From Rhizopus sp. PT2906 (taxonomy: Eukaryota; Mucoromycota; Mucoromycetes; Mucorales; Rhizopodaceae), in assembly GCA_025529335.1 (NCBI GenBank), contig JAMYHX010000341.1:1-46771 (forward strand): 46,771 bases of DNA. Reading direction: 5' to 3'. The notes under the pieces were generated by a model, which did not search any database, was not told the origin of the DNA, and saw nothing but the letters and a program-made list of their open reading frames with translations. Positions 19,552 through 30,002 of this stretch are shown piece by piece. A program made the translations under genes and the position numbers. Within the stretch, counting starts at the first letter, position 1, and each line of letters begins with the position of its first letter.

Positions 19552-21252
19552 TCAAAAAAAGAGAAGTATCTTTTAATAAAAGCCCAGTCTCTTATTTGTT
19601 CCACAAGAACATACTGATGACGTAAGGATCATTACCAAAAAAGAATATTTTTTTTTTTTAGCAATATCCTGATCTAATGTCGTAGTTTGACTTGACATAA
19701 GACGCGAATATTTAAAACAGTACAGAATTTTACTCTAAATTGGTGCGATTGGAATTTTTTTGGTACGACTTGTAAATAAATTTGAGACATTTTTTTATTT
19801 GCAAAGGATTGCAAAATCTATTATCACTCATCAAAAATTATTTTCCTTATCATTTATATCGCACTTATAATATCGTAATCATTTGCAACCCGGCGCAGTA
19901 TGCAATGCGTCAGATGATAAACGACGAAGGACAACCTTCAGTACTAGCTCGAGGAAATAGCTTCATGCATTATTTTATTTACTTCTTGGTCTTCTTTACG
20001 GGCACCTCGATGTGCGATAAAAAATTTGTGTGTTTTATAAAATGAGCATTGTACACATTATATAAATATCTACTATGAAAATCCAAAGGTATACAACAAT
20101 CTCTGATATACTTACCGTTCCTGTCACGACTTGGAAACAAGTAGTTAACGATTATATTCATAAACGTAGAATCAGAGTGCTCCTGAAGTATCATAACGCA
20201 AAGGTTTATTGTAGCAGGGAGAGGTACTCCGGTGTAACAACTATAGCTGTTGTTTGTATTGAACTTTACAGGTTAGCTAAGACAAGCTTTCTTCTCCTTT
20301 GATCATACAATGGATAGTTTCTTTGAGAAAAAGCAATTTTAAAAGCTGGTCTTTTGCTGACTACATCGCTAATGTTGGGGTCAAGACTAAAACCAAGTAC
20401 ATTGCCAACATGATTAAATTGAAGTTGTCAGAAAACGTTAAAGATTATAAGCAGAAAATTGGCCGATTTATTGGTGTACACTACGCGGGCGAGGAAATAC
20501 ACACGCGAAGGGTAATGAGCGGACGCTTCCTCTAGGCGCTACCTATGATACCACTTTACAGCTTCACATTACTAAAGTCGCTATTTAAACCTAAGGCTAC
20601 ATAGTTCACTCTTTGATATAAAATATAAATTTTTCATGATTAAACGTGAGCTAAGAGACAAAAAGTAGTCGCCCAAGTTACAAACCTCTTGACAAAAACG
20701 AGATCAGTCCGGTTGATTGGTTTTGTCGGTTTTTTCAAAGACTTTGTCATGATGTAAGCGAAAAGATTGACGCTCTTATAGAAGCAGAGGATATATTATA
20801 TCTGTTACCAGCCAAAGGCTATGTCAGTTTTATCTTTTGTTTTAATTATATCATTTGCTTTTTACGACAAAGACGGGCATGATAATATCTTTGACGACAA
20901 TGGAACAAGAGTTTATGGCTTAATGGAGAGTGTATTAACAGATATTACGGATAAATGTATAATTTTGGAGACAATAGCCAGTCGGATCAAAGGAGTATTT
21001 ACTATAAATGTTCAAGTAATAGGCATAAAATACATATAGAATATTCAAATAATTTAAACCTTTACTTAGCGATGCTCAGTGAATAAAGCGCTGACATTCG
21101 GGGAGAATGGAGAGTATATCTCATAAAATGCTGCGGAAGTCATATTGACGCATACAAGAAGGCATGTTCGTAGGCGCGCTTCTCTAAAAAAAATTCAGCG
21201 GAGGAAATCTATAGACACACACTGCTTTCTTTCATATATTCTTTATTAAATC
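19552..21252. other. 1.7 kb without a recognised gene
   Basis: Contains the shared promoter remnant of the glutaredoxin copy, then open stretches at 20075-20302, 20299-20535 and 20821-21039 (plus). None has a family motif, splice-consistent partner or usual codon pattern. They could be an old retroelement or a decayed lineage-specific gene. Confidence 0.45.
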
Positions 21253-22209
21253 ATGAAAAGAGGGTTTGATAATCGTGGAGAAGGTTCATCTTCTAAACGC
21301 GTTCGCTTTGATTCCAACACAAGAGACAGTTCAGCAGACGACATCGAATTCAACCATGAGGACATGCTTGAAGAAAAAAAGACTCGTAAAGGAGCAGTTA
21401 ATTTCGACGTCTATGGTAGCGATGACGAAGAAGTAGGATACAGCAGTGGTGACTCTGAAGATGAAGGAAAATCAGAAGAAGAAGAAGAAGAGAAAAAACC
21501 AGCCAATGACGACTTTGACATGTTTGGTGGTCAACCTGCTGCCAAAGAGAAAAAAAAGAAAAAGAACCCTAATGACGAGATAGAAGGTCAAGATTATACT
21601 TCATATGATCGAGAAGAAGACGAAGGAGATGATAAAAAGGAAGTCAAGATCACTGCGTTCAATATGAAAGCAGAATTGGAAGAAGGCACCTTGGATGAAA
21701 ACGGCAATTACATTCGTAACAAAGAAGATCCTCAAGCGTTTCATGACAAATGGATGGAAGGTATCACTCGCAGGGAAATCAACCAAGCAAAAGAGGCACA
21801 TGAAAAGCGAGAAAGAGAGGAGGCATTAAAAGAAGCAGAACGACAAGCAAATCTGCCACAGACACAGACAGATATATACCGTGCACTTGTCGAATACCTT
21901 CAACCTGGACAAAGCGTGCAGGAAGCATTGACTTCGTTAGCCAATTCCCTTCCTAAAAAATTACCAGCGTGGAAACAAAAGATGTTGGATAAAAAGAACA
22001 AGAACAAAAAGCAATCAACACCTGCATTGAGTGAAGAAGAGGAGGAAGTGAGACGAAAAAAGGTGGAGGCGATCACTGGATTAGCCGATCAGATGATGGC
22101 ATTGGGATATTTTAATGTCTATGATGATACCTTTGAAATGATGATACGACACCTGCGAAAGGAAGGTGTCGTTTCTCAAGATTGGATGCCAGAGTCTGCT
22201 AAAGAATAA
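21253..22209 (+). CDS. CD2BP2/Lin1-like U5 snRNP protein lacking a GYF domain
   Basis: A single-exon 318-residue protein. It begins with basic KRGFDNRG and SSSKRVRFDS, then runs through acidic/Ser-rich blocks, DYTSYDREEDEGD and KITAFNMKAELEEGTLDENGNYI, followed by DKWMEGITRREINQAKEAHEKREREEALKEAE. The 'AFNM..E..EG..D..GNY' plus 'W.E.....I..A' pattern is that of CD2BP2 (U5-52K) and yeast Lin1, components of the U5 snRNP. The C-terminal helical part (TQTDIYRALVEYLQPGQSV, ALGYFNVYDDTFEMMI) also fits. The family normally ends in a GYF domain that binds proline-rich ligands; here the protein stops after PESAKE with no such domain, and only 5 bp separate its stop from that of the convergent HGD gene. 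Confidence 0.85.
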   Translation: MKRGFDNRGEGSSSKRVRFDSNTRDSSADDIEFNHEDMLEEKKTRKGAVNFDVYGSDDEEVGYSSGDSEDEGKSEEEEEEKKPANDDFDMFGGQPAAKEKKKKKNPNDEIEGQDYTSYDREEDEGDDKKEVKITAFNMKAELEEGTLDENGNYIRNKEDPQAFHDKWMEGITRREINQAKEAHEKREREEALKEAERQANLPQTQTDIYRALVEYLQPGQSVQEALTSLANSLPKKLPAWKQKMLDKKNKNKKQSTPALSEEEEEVRRKKVEAITGLADQMMALGYFNVYDDTFEMMIRHLRKEGVVSQDWMPESAKE

Positions 22210-22214
22210 ATTTT

Positions 22215-23865
22215 TTATTTCTTTTGACGATTAAACTTGTTTTCTAAGTTTGCCCAAGCCTTCCAGTAGTCTTCCTGGACCTTTCCGCAAGTCTCGAGTC
22301 CCCAATGAGTGAGTGAAAGCATGAAGCTTGTCTCAAACATGAATGCCTGGTTGCCTTTTCCGACATAAACAGGCTTCAGCTCAGCTGTTGAGGCTGCTTC
22401 AAAGACGGCGGCATCAGGACCGTGTGGGGTCATGACGCTGTGAAGGGAACCACCACCAGGTAAGAATCCATCTGCTTTACCGTCATAATCACCAGTGATT
22501 AGACCCATGAACTCAGACATACAGTTACGGTGGAAGTAAGGAGGACGGAACTAGGAAAGGACGATGAGAATTTTCCCTATGAATCAGCCATTGTTAACTT
22601 ACTGTGTTTTCAGCTACTGCCCAACGAGGAGGGAATATAACGAAATCTGCAACAGCTACACCAGGAGTATCTGACTTGGCGGTTAATACAGTAAAGATAG
22701 ATGGATCCTTTTAAGTATTAGTAATATGTACACACATTTCTTTTTTTATATATCTTACAATATGATCAAATGACACTGTGTTGATAGTACAGAAATTGGC
22801 CAAATTGTATTTATAAGGAGCATAGTCTCCGTGCCATGCGACGACATCAAAGGGTGTGTGAGATTGCTTTGCGCTGAATAGTCTTCCATTGAATTTAGTA
22901 ATGATTTGCCATTCGACATTATCTTCTTCTTCAAAACTGGCAACAGGAGTCAAGAAATCACGAGGATTGGCTAGACCATTGGCACCAATAGGGCCAAGAT
23001 CAGGAAGTTCAAAGTGAGTTGCATATACTTCAAGCACGTATCCTCTCCTGCAAAAACGATTGCGTATGTAAATCATCAAATATAAATATTATTTGGACTT
23101 CTTACGATTTTCCATCTGGAAGTGACACTGAAAATCTGATGCCTCGTTGGATGACAACGATTTCATTAGGCTCGGCTTTTATTTTTCCAAATTCTGTGTA
23201 AATGTCCAGTGTGCCTTGTTGAGGGACTATGTATATTGATTGAGTTTTTTTTTCGCCTTATTCTTTATATAGACCTGTTTTGGTGCACTTACCTATTAAA
23301 AAGTCACCATCTGCATTATAAAATGCAGATTTACCCATATCTGTATTAGCGGTGTAAACATGGACAGCCAATCCGCTGCGACAGGCAGGATCACCAGCAC
23401 CTGCCAAGGACTTTAATCCCTGTACGAAGTTTATCTTTTCATTATCAGCAGGTAAATCGAATGGACTCCATCGAATTTGTGTGGGGGTAATCAAGACATC
23501 GTCTCCACCATATTTTGAAACGAGTAAAGTAGGTTCTTCATGAGGTTTGAATGGTTGATGAACGACTGATGGACGAATACGATAAAGCCAACTAAAAAAG
23601 GGGGGATGAGTTATTATACTACAAGGCCTTTATTATTACCTTCTTTGATTGTGAGTACGAGGCACGGTGAATGCTGTTCCTGATAATTGTTCGGCATAAA
23701 GATTATAAGGACACTTTTGTGGCGTGTTTTGACCTATCGTGATGTATGTTACAGGTGTTGTTCATATTCACAGTAGATATTGTTTTTACCTTTGGGAAGG
23801 GCATCGGGTAATGCTTCAGAGGAGAAATGGTTACCAAAGCCACTCAAGTATTCGTAATCAGTCAT
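22215..23865 (-). CDS. hmgA: Homogentisate 1,2-dioxygenase
   Basis: Seven exons: 23865-23790, 23733-23640, 23591-23293, 23226-23106, 23047-22759, 22707-22603, 22550-22215, in frame for 439 residues, the usual size. The enzyme opens the ring of homogentisate to maleylacetoacetate in tyrosine/phenylalanine breakdown, using Fe(II). Landmarks are YLSGFGNHFSSEALP at the N-terminus, LSGTAFTVPRTHNQRSWLYRI, PDLGPIGANGLANPRDF, VAWHGDYAPYKY, and the iron-site region FRPPYFHRNCMSEFMGLI with GGGSLHSVMTPHGPD holding the His-Glu-His ligands. All introns have GT-AG ends and are short. Other pathway genes are not adjacent here. Confidence 0.95.
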
Positions 23866-24774
23866 TGTTTATTTTCGTTCCAAAGTGAAAGAAGGAAAAT
23901 CAGGTTGGAAGCATAATATAAATATGTCGGCTTCGTGGGAAAAATAAGAGTAACAAATCAATGCAAATTGTAAACCCGAATGTTATTTCCTGTTGACCGC
24001 AGGACAAATGCAGTTACCAGCAGACTTTGATTCCATAGAAAAAAGGTCTTTTAATGATACCAAGTAAACAGGTATTAAGCAAATAATAAAGAACACTAAC
24101 CCTCTTTTTATATTGTTTTTCTATTCTTTCTATGCCTCTTGATGACATGCAAAGATACGTAATGCATCCCAAAGTAAAGATCACAATATGCGCGTGTGAT
24201 ACTATAAGATATCACTGACAAAGGATAACTACGAATTGGGTCTGTGGATTAAGAGCACAAGACAGAAGGACCAACCGTCTTTTTATTTGATTCAAAATTA
24301 AACACGCTGTAAGTTCTTACAAAGAAAGGGTGCCTTTTATCTTGTTGATTTGCTTCATCAATTTGTGACAAAGAGGATTGCCAAGCTTTGAAAACAATAT
24401 ATACAAATTTTATGGTGTCATATTTTCGTTGGTTATACACATATTCTATTGTTTACGTTTGTTGAAAAGGGAAAGCAGGCAGAGAAAGATAGTCTTTGAA
24501 TAGTTGAATAGCCAACTCTATTTTGACAGGTATTTCATCAGCTCCCTTCATGATAAATTTTTCATATTAGACGACCTTCATTCATTGACTAATACGCAAG
24601 CCTTTTCCTTCTTCAGTTAACCTGTGTCCTTCAGAGTTAGTGTCTCCAATAACATGGCTAAATGAATAAGGAAGAGCCTTTGCTCGAGATATCAAGAAAA
24701 TTTACTTGCAAATATCTCTATTATAGACGCTTCAAATTTACATGATGAAAATATTATTTAATAGTTTGTATGTG
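23866..24774. other. HGD upstream region and spacer
   Basis: About 60 bp upstream of the HGD ATG there is a TATA-like AT stretch on the minus strand (near 23918-23926). Beyond that no gene was recognised; a minus ORF at 24249-24440 has no family feature. Confidence 0.5.
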
Positions 24775-25300
24775 TCAATAACTGCCTGGTATCTGGAGAG
24801 TATACTTGCAACAAACCTCTCTGCAAGTTCAAGTGACAACATCTTCCATTTACCATGAAGAGCACCTTCGAACTGCTCTACGCTGTGTATCTGGTGTCTT
24901 CTGTTGCGAACACACCGCTCGAGGACACACTACAAAAGCTCAATCGAGTTTAGATTCGCATTTTGACTTGGCCAATTCTCAAAGCTCTAGATTTGATGTC
25001 TCTGCTTGTACCACTTGCCTTAGTTACCAGTTTGGCAAGTAGCATCATCTTCTTGAAATATGAAATCTGTCTTCTAAGTTTTCAGGCCAAGGAAGAGAAT
25101 GGTCTTCTGTGAACTTGGTACATATGCTTCCTGGTTGATGAAGTCTTTGACTGTCATCAAAGGACCATAACGGCCAGACTGAAAGCAGCTCCAAACCATC
25201 ACCGAATCCTAAAAATAAAAACTGATGCCACTTTGGACACCCCCTCCATTTTAACTCTGTCTGTGTTTTAACTTCAAAAAAGGACATTGGGAGACCAAAA
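24775..25300 (-). mobile_element. Tc1-type transposase relic
   Basis: The minus strand carries, in shifting frames, DSVMVWSCFQSGRYGPLMTV, KDFINQEAYV, DFIFQEDDATCQTG, then WPSQNANLNSIEL and a tail with HGKWKMLSLELAERFVASILSRYQAVIDT. These match the second and third catalytic blocks and the C-terminal end of Tc1 transposases. The N-terminal half is missing and several stops and frameshifts are present. The element ends about 50-90 bp before the NUDIX-CCCH gene. Confidence 0.75.
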
Positions 25301-25346
25301 AAATCTTTTTAAGAGTGAAAGGTTAAAAAAGTAGTAATCAACTTCT

Positions 25347-27745
25347 ATGGACAAGCCTTCACAAAACAATTTATACGCAGGACTAATTATTTATCGCATA
25401 CAAAGACACAATAATATAGAATATTTACTATTAAATGATACATTTACTAATAAAAAGCATTGGTTTTGTCCAAAAGGACAGGTTATTGGAAATGAAGACA
25501 CCATAAAGTAAGCATAATAGACTACAGAATGTTTTATTTTAAACTAACAATCAATTAGATGCTCTCTTAGAGAAACATTTGAAGCAACTGGTCTAAGACC
25601 CACTGAACTTCGTATTGAAGAAGGATTTGCTATTGAACTTCGATACCTTTCAGGCACAAAGTAAGTTAATCTTTTAAAGCTAAATATGTAATTCATATAA
25701 CCCTTATTTTTTATATATATAAACTAGAGCAAAGAGAGTAAAGTACCATTTGGCGCAGTTAGTAGATCACCACACTCGCTTATTACCGAATGCACAAGGT
25801 GTTCATATGCAATGGTTTAATCAAGCAGCAGCAGCAGACAAAGTGATTTTCAAAAGCATGCAAGACGCATTTAAACATGCTCAAACTTTTATTGAAGCCA
25901 AACAACTTCGTCCACAAAGAAAGAGACAGGATAATCGAACATTACCTACAGAACAACAACAACAACAACAACAACAACAACCTCAATCGCCACAACCGCA
26001 GCAATTACAACAACGAGCGCAGCAAACGGAGCAAAACTCGACAAGACCCCAACAACAACAACAACAACAACAACAGCTATCGTCACCACAGTCTTTTGGC
26101 AATCACCATTCCACTTCTTCAGCTGCAGAGAATAATCCTCTTTACAAGACACGTTTATGCGAACGATACGAAACAGAAGGAAGTTGTCCTTATGGCCCCA
26201 AATGTCATTTTGCTCATGGTATAGGCGAGCTGCGGGGTAAGCCAGAAGGTCAAGCTGCTAAAGAAGAATCGCCTGCTGAAAACAATCAGCTATTCAAGAC
26301 CAAACTGTGCGAAAAGTTTATGAGAGAAAGGTTTTGCCAGTATGGTCCCAAGTGTCATTTTGGTAGAATATTCGCTTTTTTTCAAGTCTTATATATCATT
26401 GCTAATACCTATTTTCTATATATAGCACATGGAGAGGCAGAGTTAAAAGAACGACCTATGAAGCCTATGGAGCGACGTGAAGAGGATGTAGATACAGAAC
26501 ATGAGCCCAGTTGGAGAAATGGTAACAGCAATAACAGACAAAAGGGCATAGAGTCATCTGGTCGATCAAGTGAGTATCATTGGAGGAATAAGGCTGACAT
26601 ATCTCAGAACAGTCCTGAACGAGATTCACCTCGAAGACAGAGACCGGAATCAAATAGGGAAGGCACTTGGAGAGGCAAACCGGTTGAATCAGACCGAGAT
26701 GGGGCATGGAGAAATAACAATAGACCAGAACCAGATAAAGAAGGTGGATGGCGAGCCAAGAGCGTAGCACCAATAGATCCGGTATCTGCAACAGCTGAAC
26801 GGCTCAGTCATTTGAGAACCTCTTCCTCTGAAGAAGATGTGCGTCATTCCAATTGGAGAAATGCTAGACCTATCAAGCAAGAGGATGATACAGTGCTAAA
26901 GGCGTCTGTAGAAGAGCTTCGACGTCCGGCATTCACAGAACATCAATGTCGAACACCCAAGGTTAACAAGAAGTCAGCGCCTATGCCTGCTGCGAGTGAT
27001 GAAAAGTCATGGATGAAAGTAGTAAAGTTGTCCAAGGAAGAACAAGAAGAACTTGAAAGGTGAAAAAGAGTTACTCTAATCAACAAAAATGAAACTTATT
27101 ATAAAAATATAGTCAATCTGCTGTTATTGCTTCTGCTGCTGATAGCTCTTCACCTACAAGCGTAACCCCAATGACTTCAAATGGTACTTTGCAAGGCAAG
27201 CCAGCATCACCTAATAAAATAAACCAGATAGAGTCTATTATTATAGAATTGAAGAAATTCTTCTTGAAGCCAATCAATAATGCAAACATAAGAGGAACTC
27301 TTATGGAAGATACCAAGGAAGTGACTAGGATTGAAATGAGGAACAACTTGTCAAAGAAACAGTTATTGTTCATTCTCCTTGTTAGTTTATTAGAAGACGT
27401 GCCCGAGACATCCAATATTTTGTCAATTTTAAAATCAAGAGAACATCTCTTTAAGACGGTAAGAAAAAAAAAAAAAAAGATAAGCATACACTAATCTGAT
27501 TATAGTTTGTCAAGAGTGAAGCAGATCAACTGTTACTGCTCAAGACTTGGGAACAATTTGTGAATCAACGTAAGCCAGCGATGGTCAACAAGACAGTGAC
27601 AGCATTATCACATTGGTATGATTGTGAAATGGTAGAAGAAGACGTGTTTATAAGATGGTATAATGCACTTGAAAAGGGTAGCGTCTTGGAAAAAAAGAGT
27701 GAAAAGTTTATTGAATGGTTGAATGAAACTGACGAAGAAGATTAA
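25347..27745 (+). CDS. NUDIX - tandem CCCH zinc finger - W2 domain fusion protein
   Basis: Six exons join in frame: 25347-25507, 25559-25660, 25728-26362, 26426-27059, 27113-27458, 27506-27745, giving 705 residues. Residues ~8-150 follow diadenosine tetraphosphatase (NUDT2-like): AGLIIYR, IEYLLL, HWFCPKGQV, EGFAIELRY, KAKRVKYHLAQL. The Nudix box reads G-x5-E-x7-RETFEATGL, so the second of the paired metal-binding Glu is Ala. Two poly-Gln runs follow (~164-175, 196-205). CCCH fingers lie at ~227-252 (YKTRLCERYETEGSCPYGPKC..H) and ~277-302 (FKTKLCEKFMRERFCQYGPKC..H, split by an intron), as in RNA-binding tristetraprolin-type pairs. Then come six W-R-N/K repeats. The C-terminus (~600-705) resembles the eIF5/eIF4G W2 domain: KKQLLFILLVSLLED, MVNKTVTALSHWYDCEMVEEDVF, KKSEKFIEWLNETDEED. 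A role in mRNA control is inferred. Confidence 0.78.
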
Positions 27746-27810
27746 AAAAGTTGTTGTTTTTTTGCTTGTAATTTATTGTTCATTTTAAATACACTTGTAA
27801 TTTTTCTCCT

Positions 27811-29281
27811 TTAATTTCCATTGTTATTATTGTTATTGTTGTTGTTATTATTCATGCTATTCATAGCCTCACGAGCCCTATAAACCATACATTAATCTCA
27901 ATCGAGCAATCAAATAATCATACTCACATTCTCATCATTTCTGGGTTATTCATCATTTCATTCAAGTTTGGAGGTGCTCCACCACTCATCATTTGTTGTG
28001 CCCTAATATCAATCATATCAACACATCATTTCAATTTACTTTTTTCTCTTTCTACATACATTCTAGCAACAGCAGGGTTGTTCATTAAGCCTTCAAGAGC
28101 ACCAGACTGCATCATTTGTTGTGCCATGTTCATCAAAGCAGGGTTGTTCAATAAAGATCCCAAGTCAGGCATGCCACCTGCACCCAAGTTGGGTAAACCG
28201 CCAGCTGGAGATGGCTCGGCAGAACGTTCTACACTAGAAGCATTTGCCTTAGCAGTAGCAGTAGCCAATGAGTTCTTTAATGTGGCATTTTCAGGATCAA
28301 GTTCTAATCCCTTTTTATATGCATCAACAGCATCATTGAATTTGTTCAAGCAAAAGTAAGCATGACTAATCACATAAATCATCAGTAAATGGTTAGATAT
28401 TTGTTGGTTTCTTTTACCCCATGCGACTGTATGCTTTGCTGTACTTGGGATCAATATCCAAAGCTTTTTTGGCATCTTCAACAGCCTTTTCATGATCTCC
28501 CTGTTGACTGTATGCAGCAGCACTAGTTTAAAAAGAGTAAGCATATGGTTTTACTATTCTCGACGTGTGTCAAACCTACCGGTTGGCGTAAAAGACAGCG
28601 TTGTGAGGGTTAAGGGCAATGGCCTCAGAATAGAGTTTGATAGCTTCTGGATAGTTGCGTTCAGCAACCTTACGATTACCCATCACTTTCTTCATTTCTG
28701 CTTCCTTTTTATCCTCTTCACTCACCGTGGTTTTCTAAGTTACAATAAGGGTTATTTTACATATTATTTATTTGTCGTCACGCGCACGTTATTTATACAT
28801 ACATCTACGCTGTCAAGATTAATCATTTTCGTTTTATACAATACAAAAGGAACAACTTACCTTCGACAGGTGCACTAGTAGTAGCATCAGCAGCACTGGT
28901 AGAGCCAGTTGCCTGGTATTAAAGAAGAGTAAAGATTAGAGAAAAATGTTGCCTTACCGCGTAAAAATCTTACCTTGGTAGCTGATGTTTTTGATTTAGT
29001 GTTCAAGTAGACATCAAAGATAGAAAGCAAATTAGCAGGCTTTGTAGAATAACGCTTTTGTTGTTCTTCATTAGAAACATCTACACCAAAGGCTTCACCA
29101 ATACATTGCATAGCAACTAAGTATCATTATGTAAGAAAAAAGAGGAGAAGCATTTCATCTTGTATGCATTACCCTCAATACCCTCGGTATCATCTTTGTT
29201 AATCGTACCGTCCTCACATGACTTTTGCAAGAATTCCAAAATGGAAAACACAAGGGCCTTCTTATTTTCGCTTACAGACAT
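27811..29281 (-). CDS. SGT2: Small glutamine-rich TPR co-chaperone (SGTA/Sgt2)
   Basis: Eight exons: 29281-29173, 29116-28974, 28912-28861, 28734-28580, 28522-28418, 28365-28060, 28002-27928, 27877-27811, about 336 residues. The N-terminal dimerisation domain (KKALVFSILEFLQKSCEDG; AFGVDVSNEEQ) is followed by three TPRs: MGNRKVAERNYPEAIKLYSEAI, AAYSQQGDHEKAVEDAKKAL, AYFCLNKFNDAVDAYKKGLEL. The Met/Gln/Asn-rich C-terminus contains NPALMNMAQQMM and NNPEMMRM repeats and ends in a run of ten Asn. Sgt2 hands tail-anchored proteins to the GET pathway and binds Hsp70/Hsp90. With the best splice sites, exon 3 to exon 4 gains one base (AG before four A at 28734-28731), so that junction is uncertain. The upstream region is shared with the divergent RasGEF gene. 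Confidence 0.92.
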
Positions 29282-30002
29282 TTCTATAGAATTGAGAAAG
29301 AGAGAGAGAGAGAAGGTCAAAGAAATAAACATTATTTTTTATACAGAAATTTTAGCCAATCAGAGTGCGAATCATTCTCTGTGAATTTTGATGTAGATGC
29401 ATAAAAAAAGGTACTCTTTCACTTTGATTATTATTTTCAATTAAATATATATATCTTTCATAACAATACGTCTTTTGAGTGATTGCGATCGCTTCAACAC
29501 CCACTTGTTTGAATAGCAAGAGGTAGTCTTTATATTCAGACTATATGATGGTATCTTGTATGTATCTGATGATACAGTAATAAGCCAACACAATGATACT
29601 TTTTTTTTTACTGTTGCAAATATAAAAGAGAGGGATGTTATCTATATTCTTCTGCTAACCTATAAAATAAAAGCCAGCCTAGTTATGATGGCCATATGCA
29701 TAATGTTATTTTTAGCAACTGAAATTGATGATCAAAATCAAATATACAATATCATTATTCAATGATTGTTCTTATTGTTCTGTAATCAATACACTCTTTT
29801 TTATTGTTAATTGAGGCTTTACCATTAAGAGTAATAACTTCAGGGCTTTATCACGATTTAAGTGCGGTAAATTCTAGCCGATAGTCACACTAGTCTATTT
29901 CTACAATATAAAATGCAGCCTACATAAATCACATTCTTTTTTCTCTCTCTCTCTCTTTAACTTGTTGTGTATGTGTGCATATATATATGTTGTGAATAGA
30001 TA
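29282..30002. other. Divergent promoter region of SGT2 and the RasGEF gene
   Basis: No coding feature was accepted (ORF 29556-29765 has no family signal). The SGT2 side has a GA-rich leader next to its start; the RasGEF side has a TATA box and a CT tract at about 29938-29958. Confidence 0.55.
29907..29914 (+). promoter_or_regulatory. TATA box of the RasGEF gene
   Basis: TATAAAAT lies 96 bp before the chosen ATG and is followed by a CT-repeat leader, the same arrangement as in the secreted-protein genes. This supports the short first exon. Confidence 0.55.

Noticed and set aside
26465..26880. Minus-strand ORFs within the zinc-finger gene
   Set aside because: Opposite a coding exon; only the plus strand has CCCH motifs and splice-consistent continuation.
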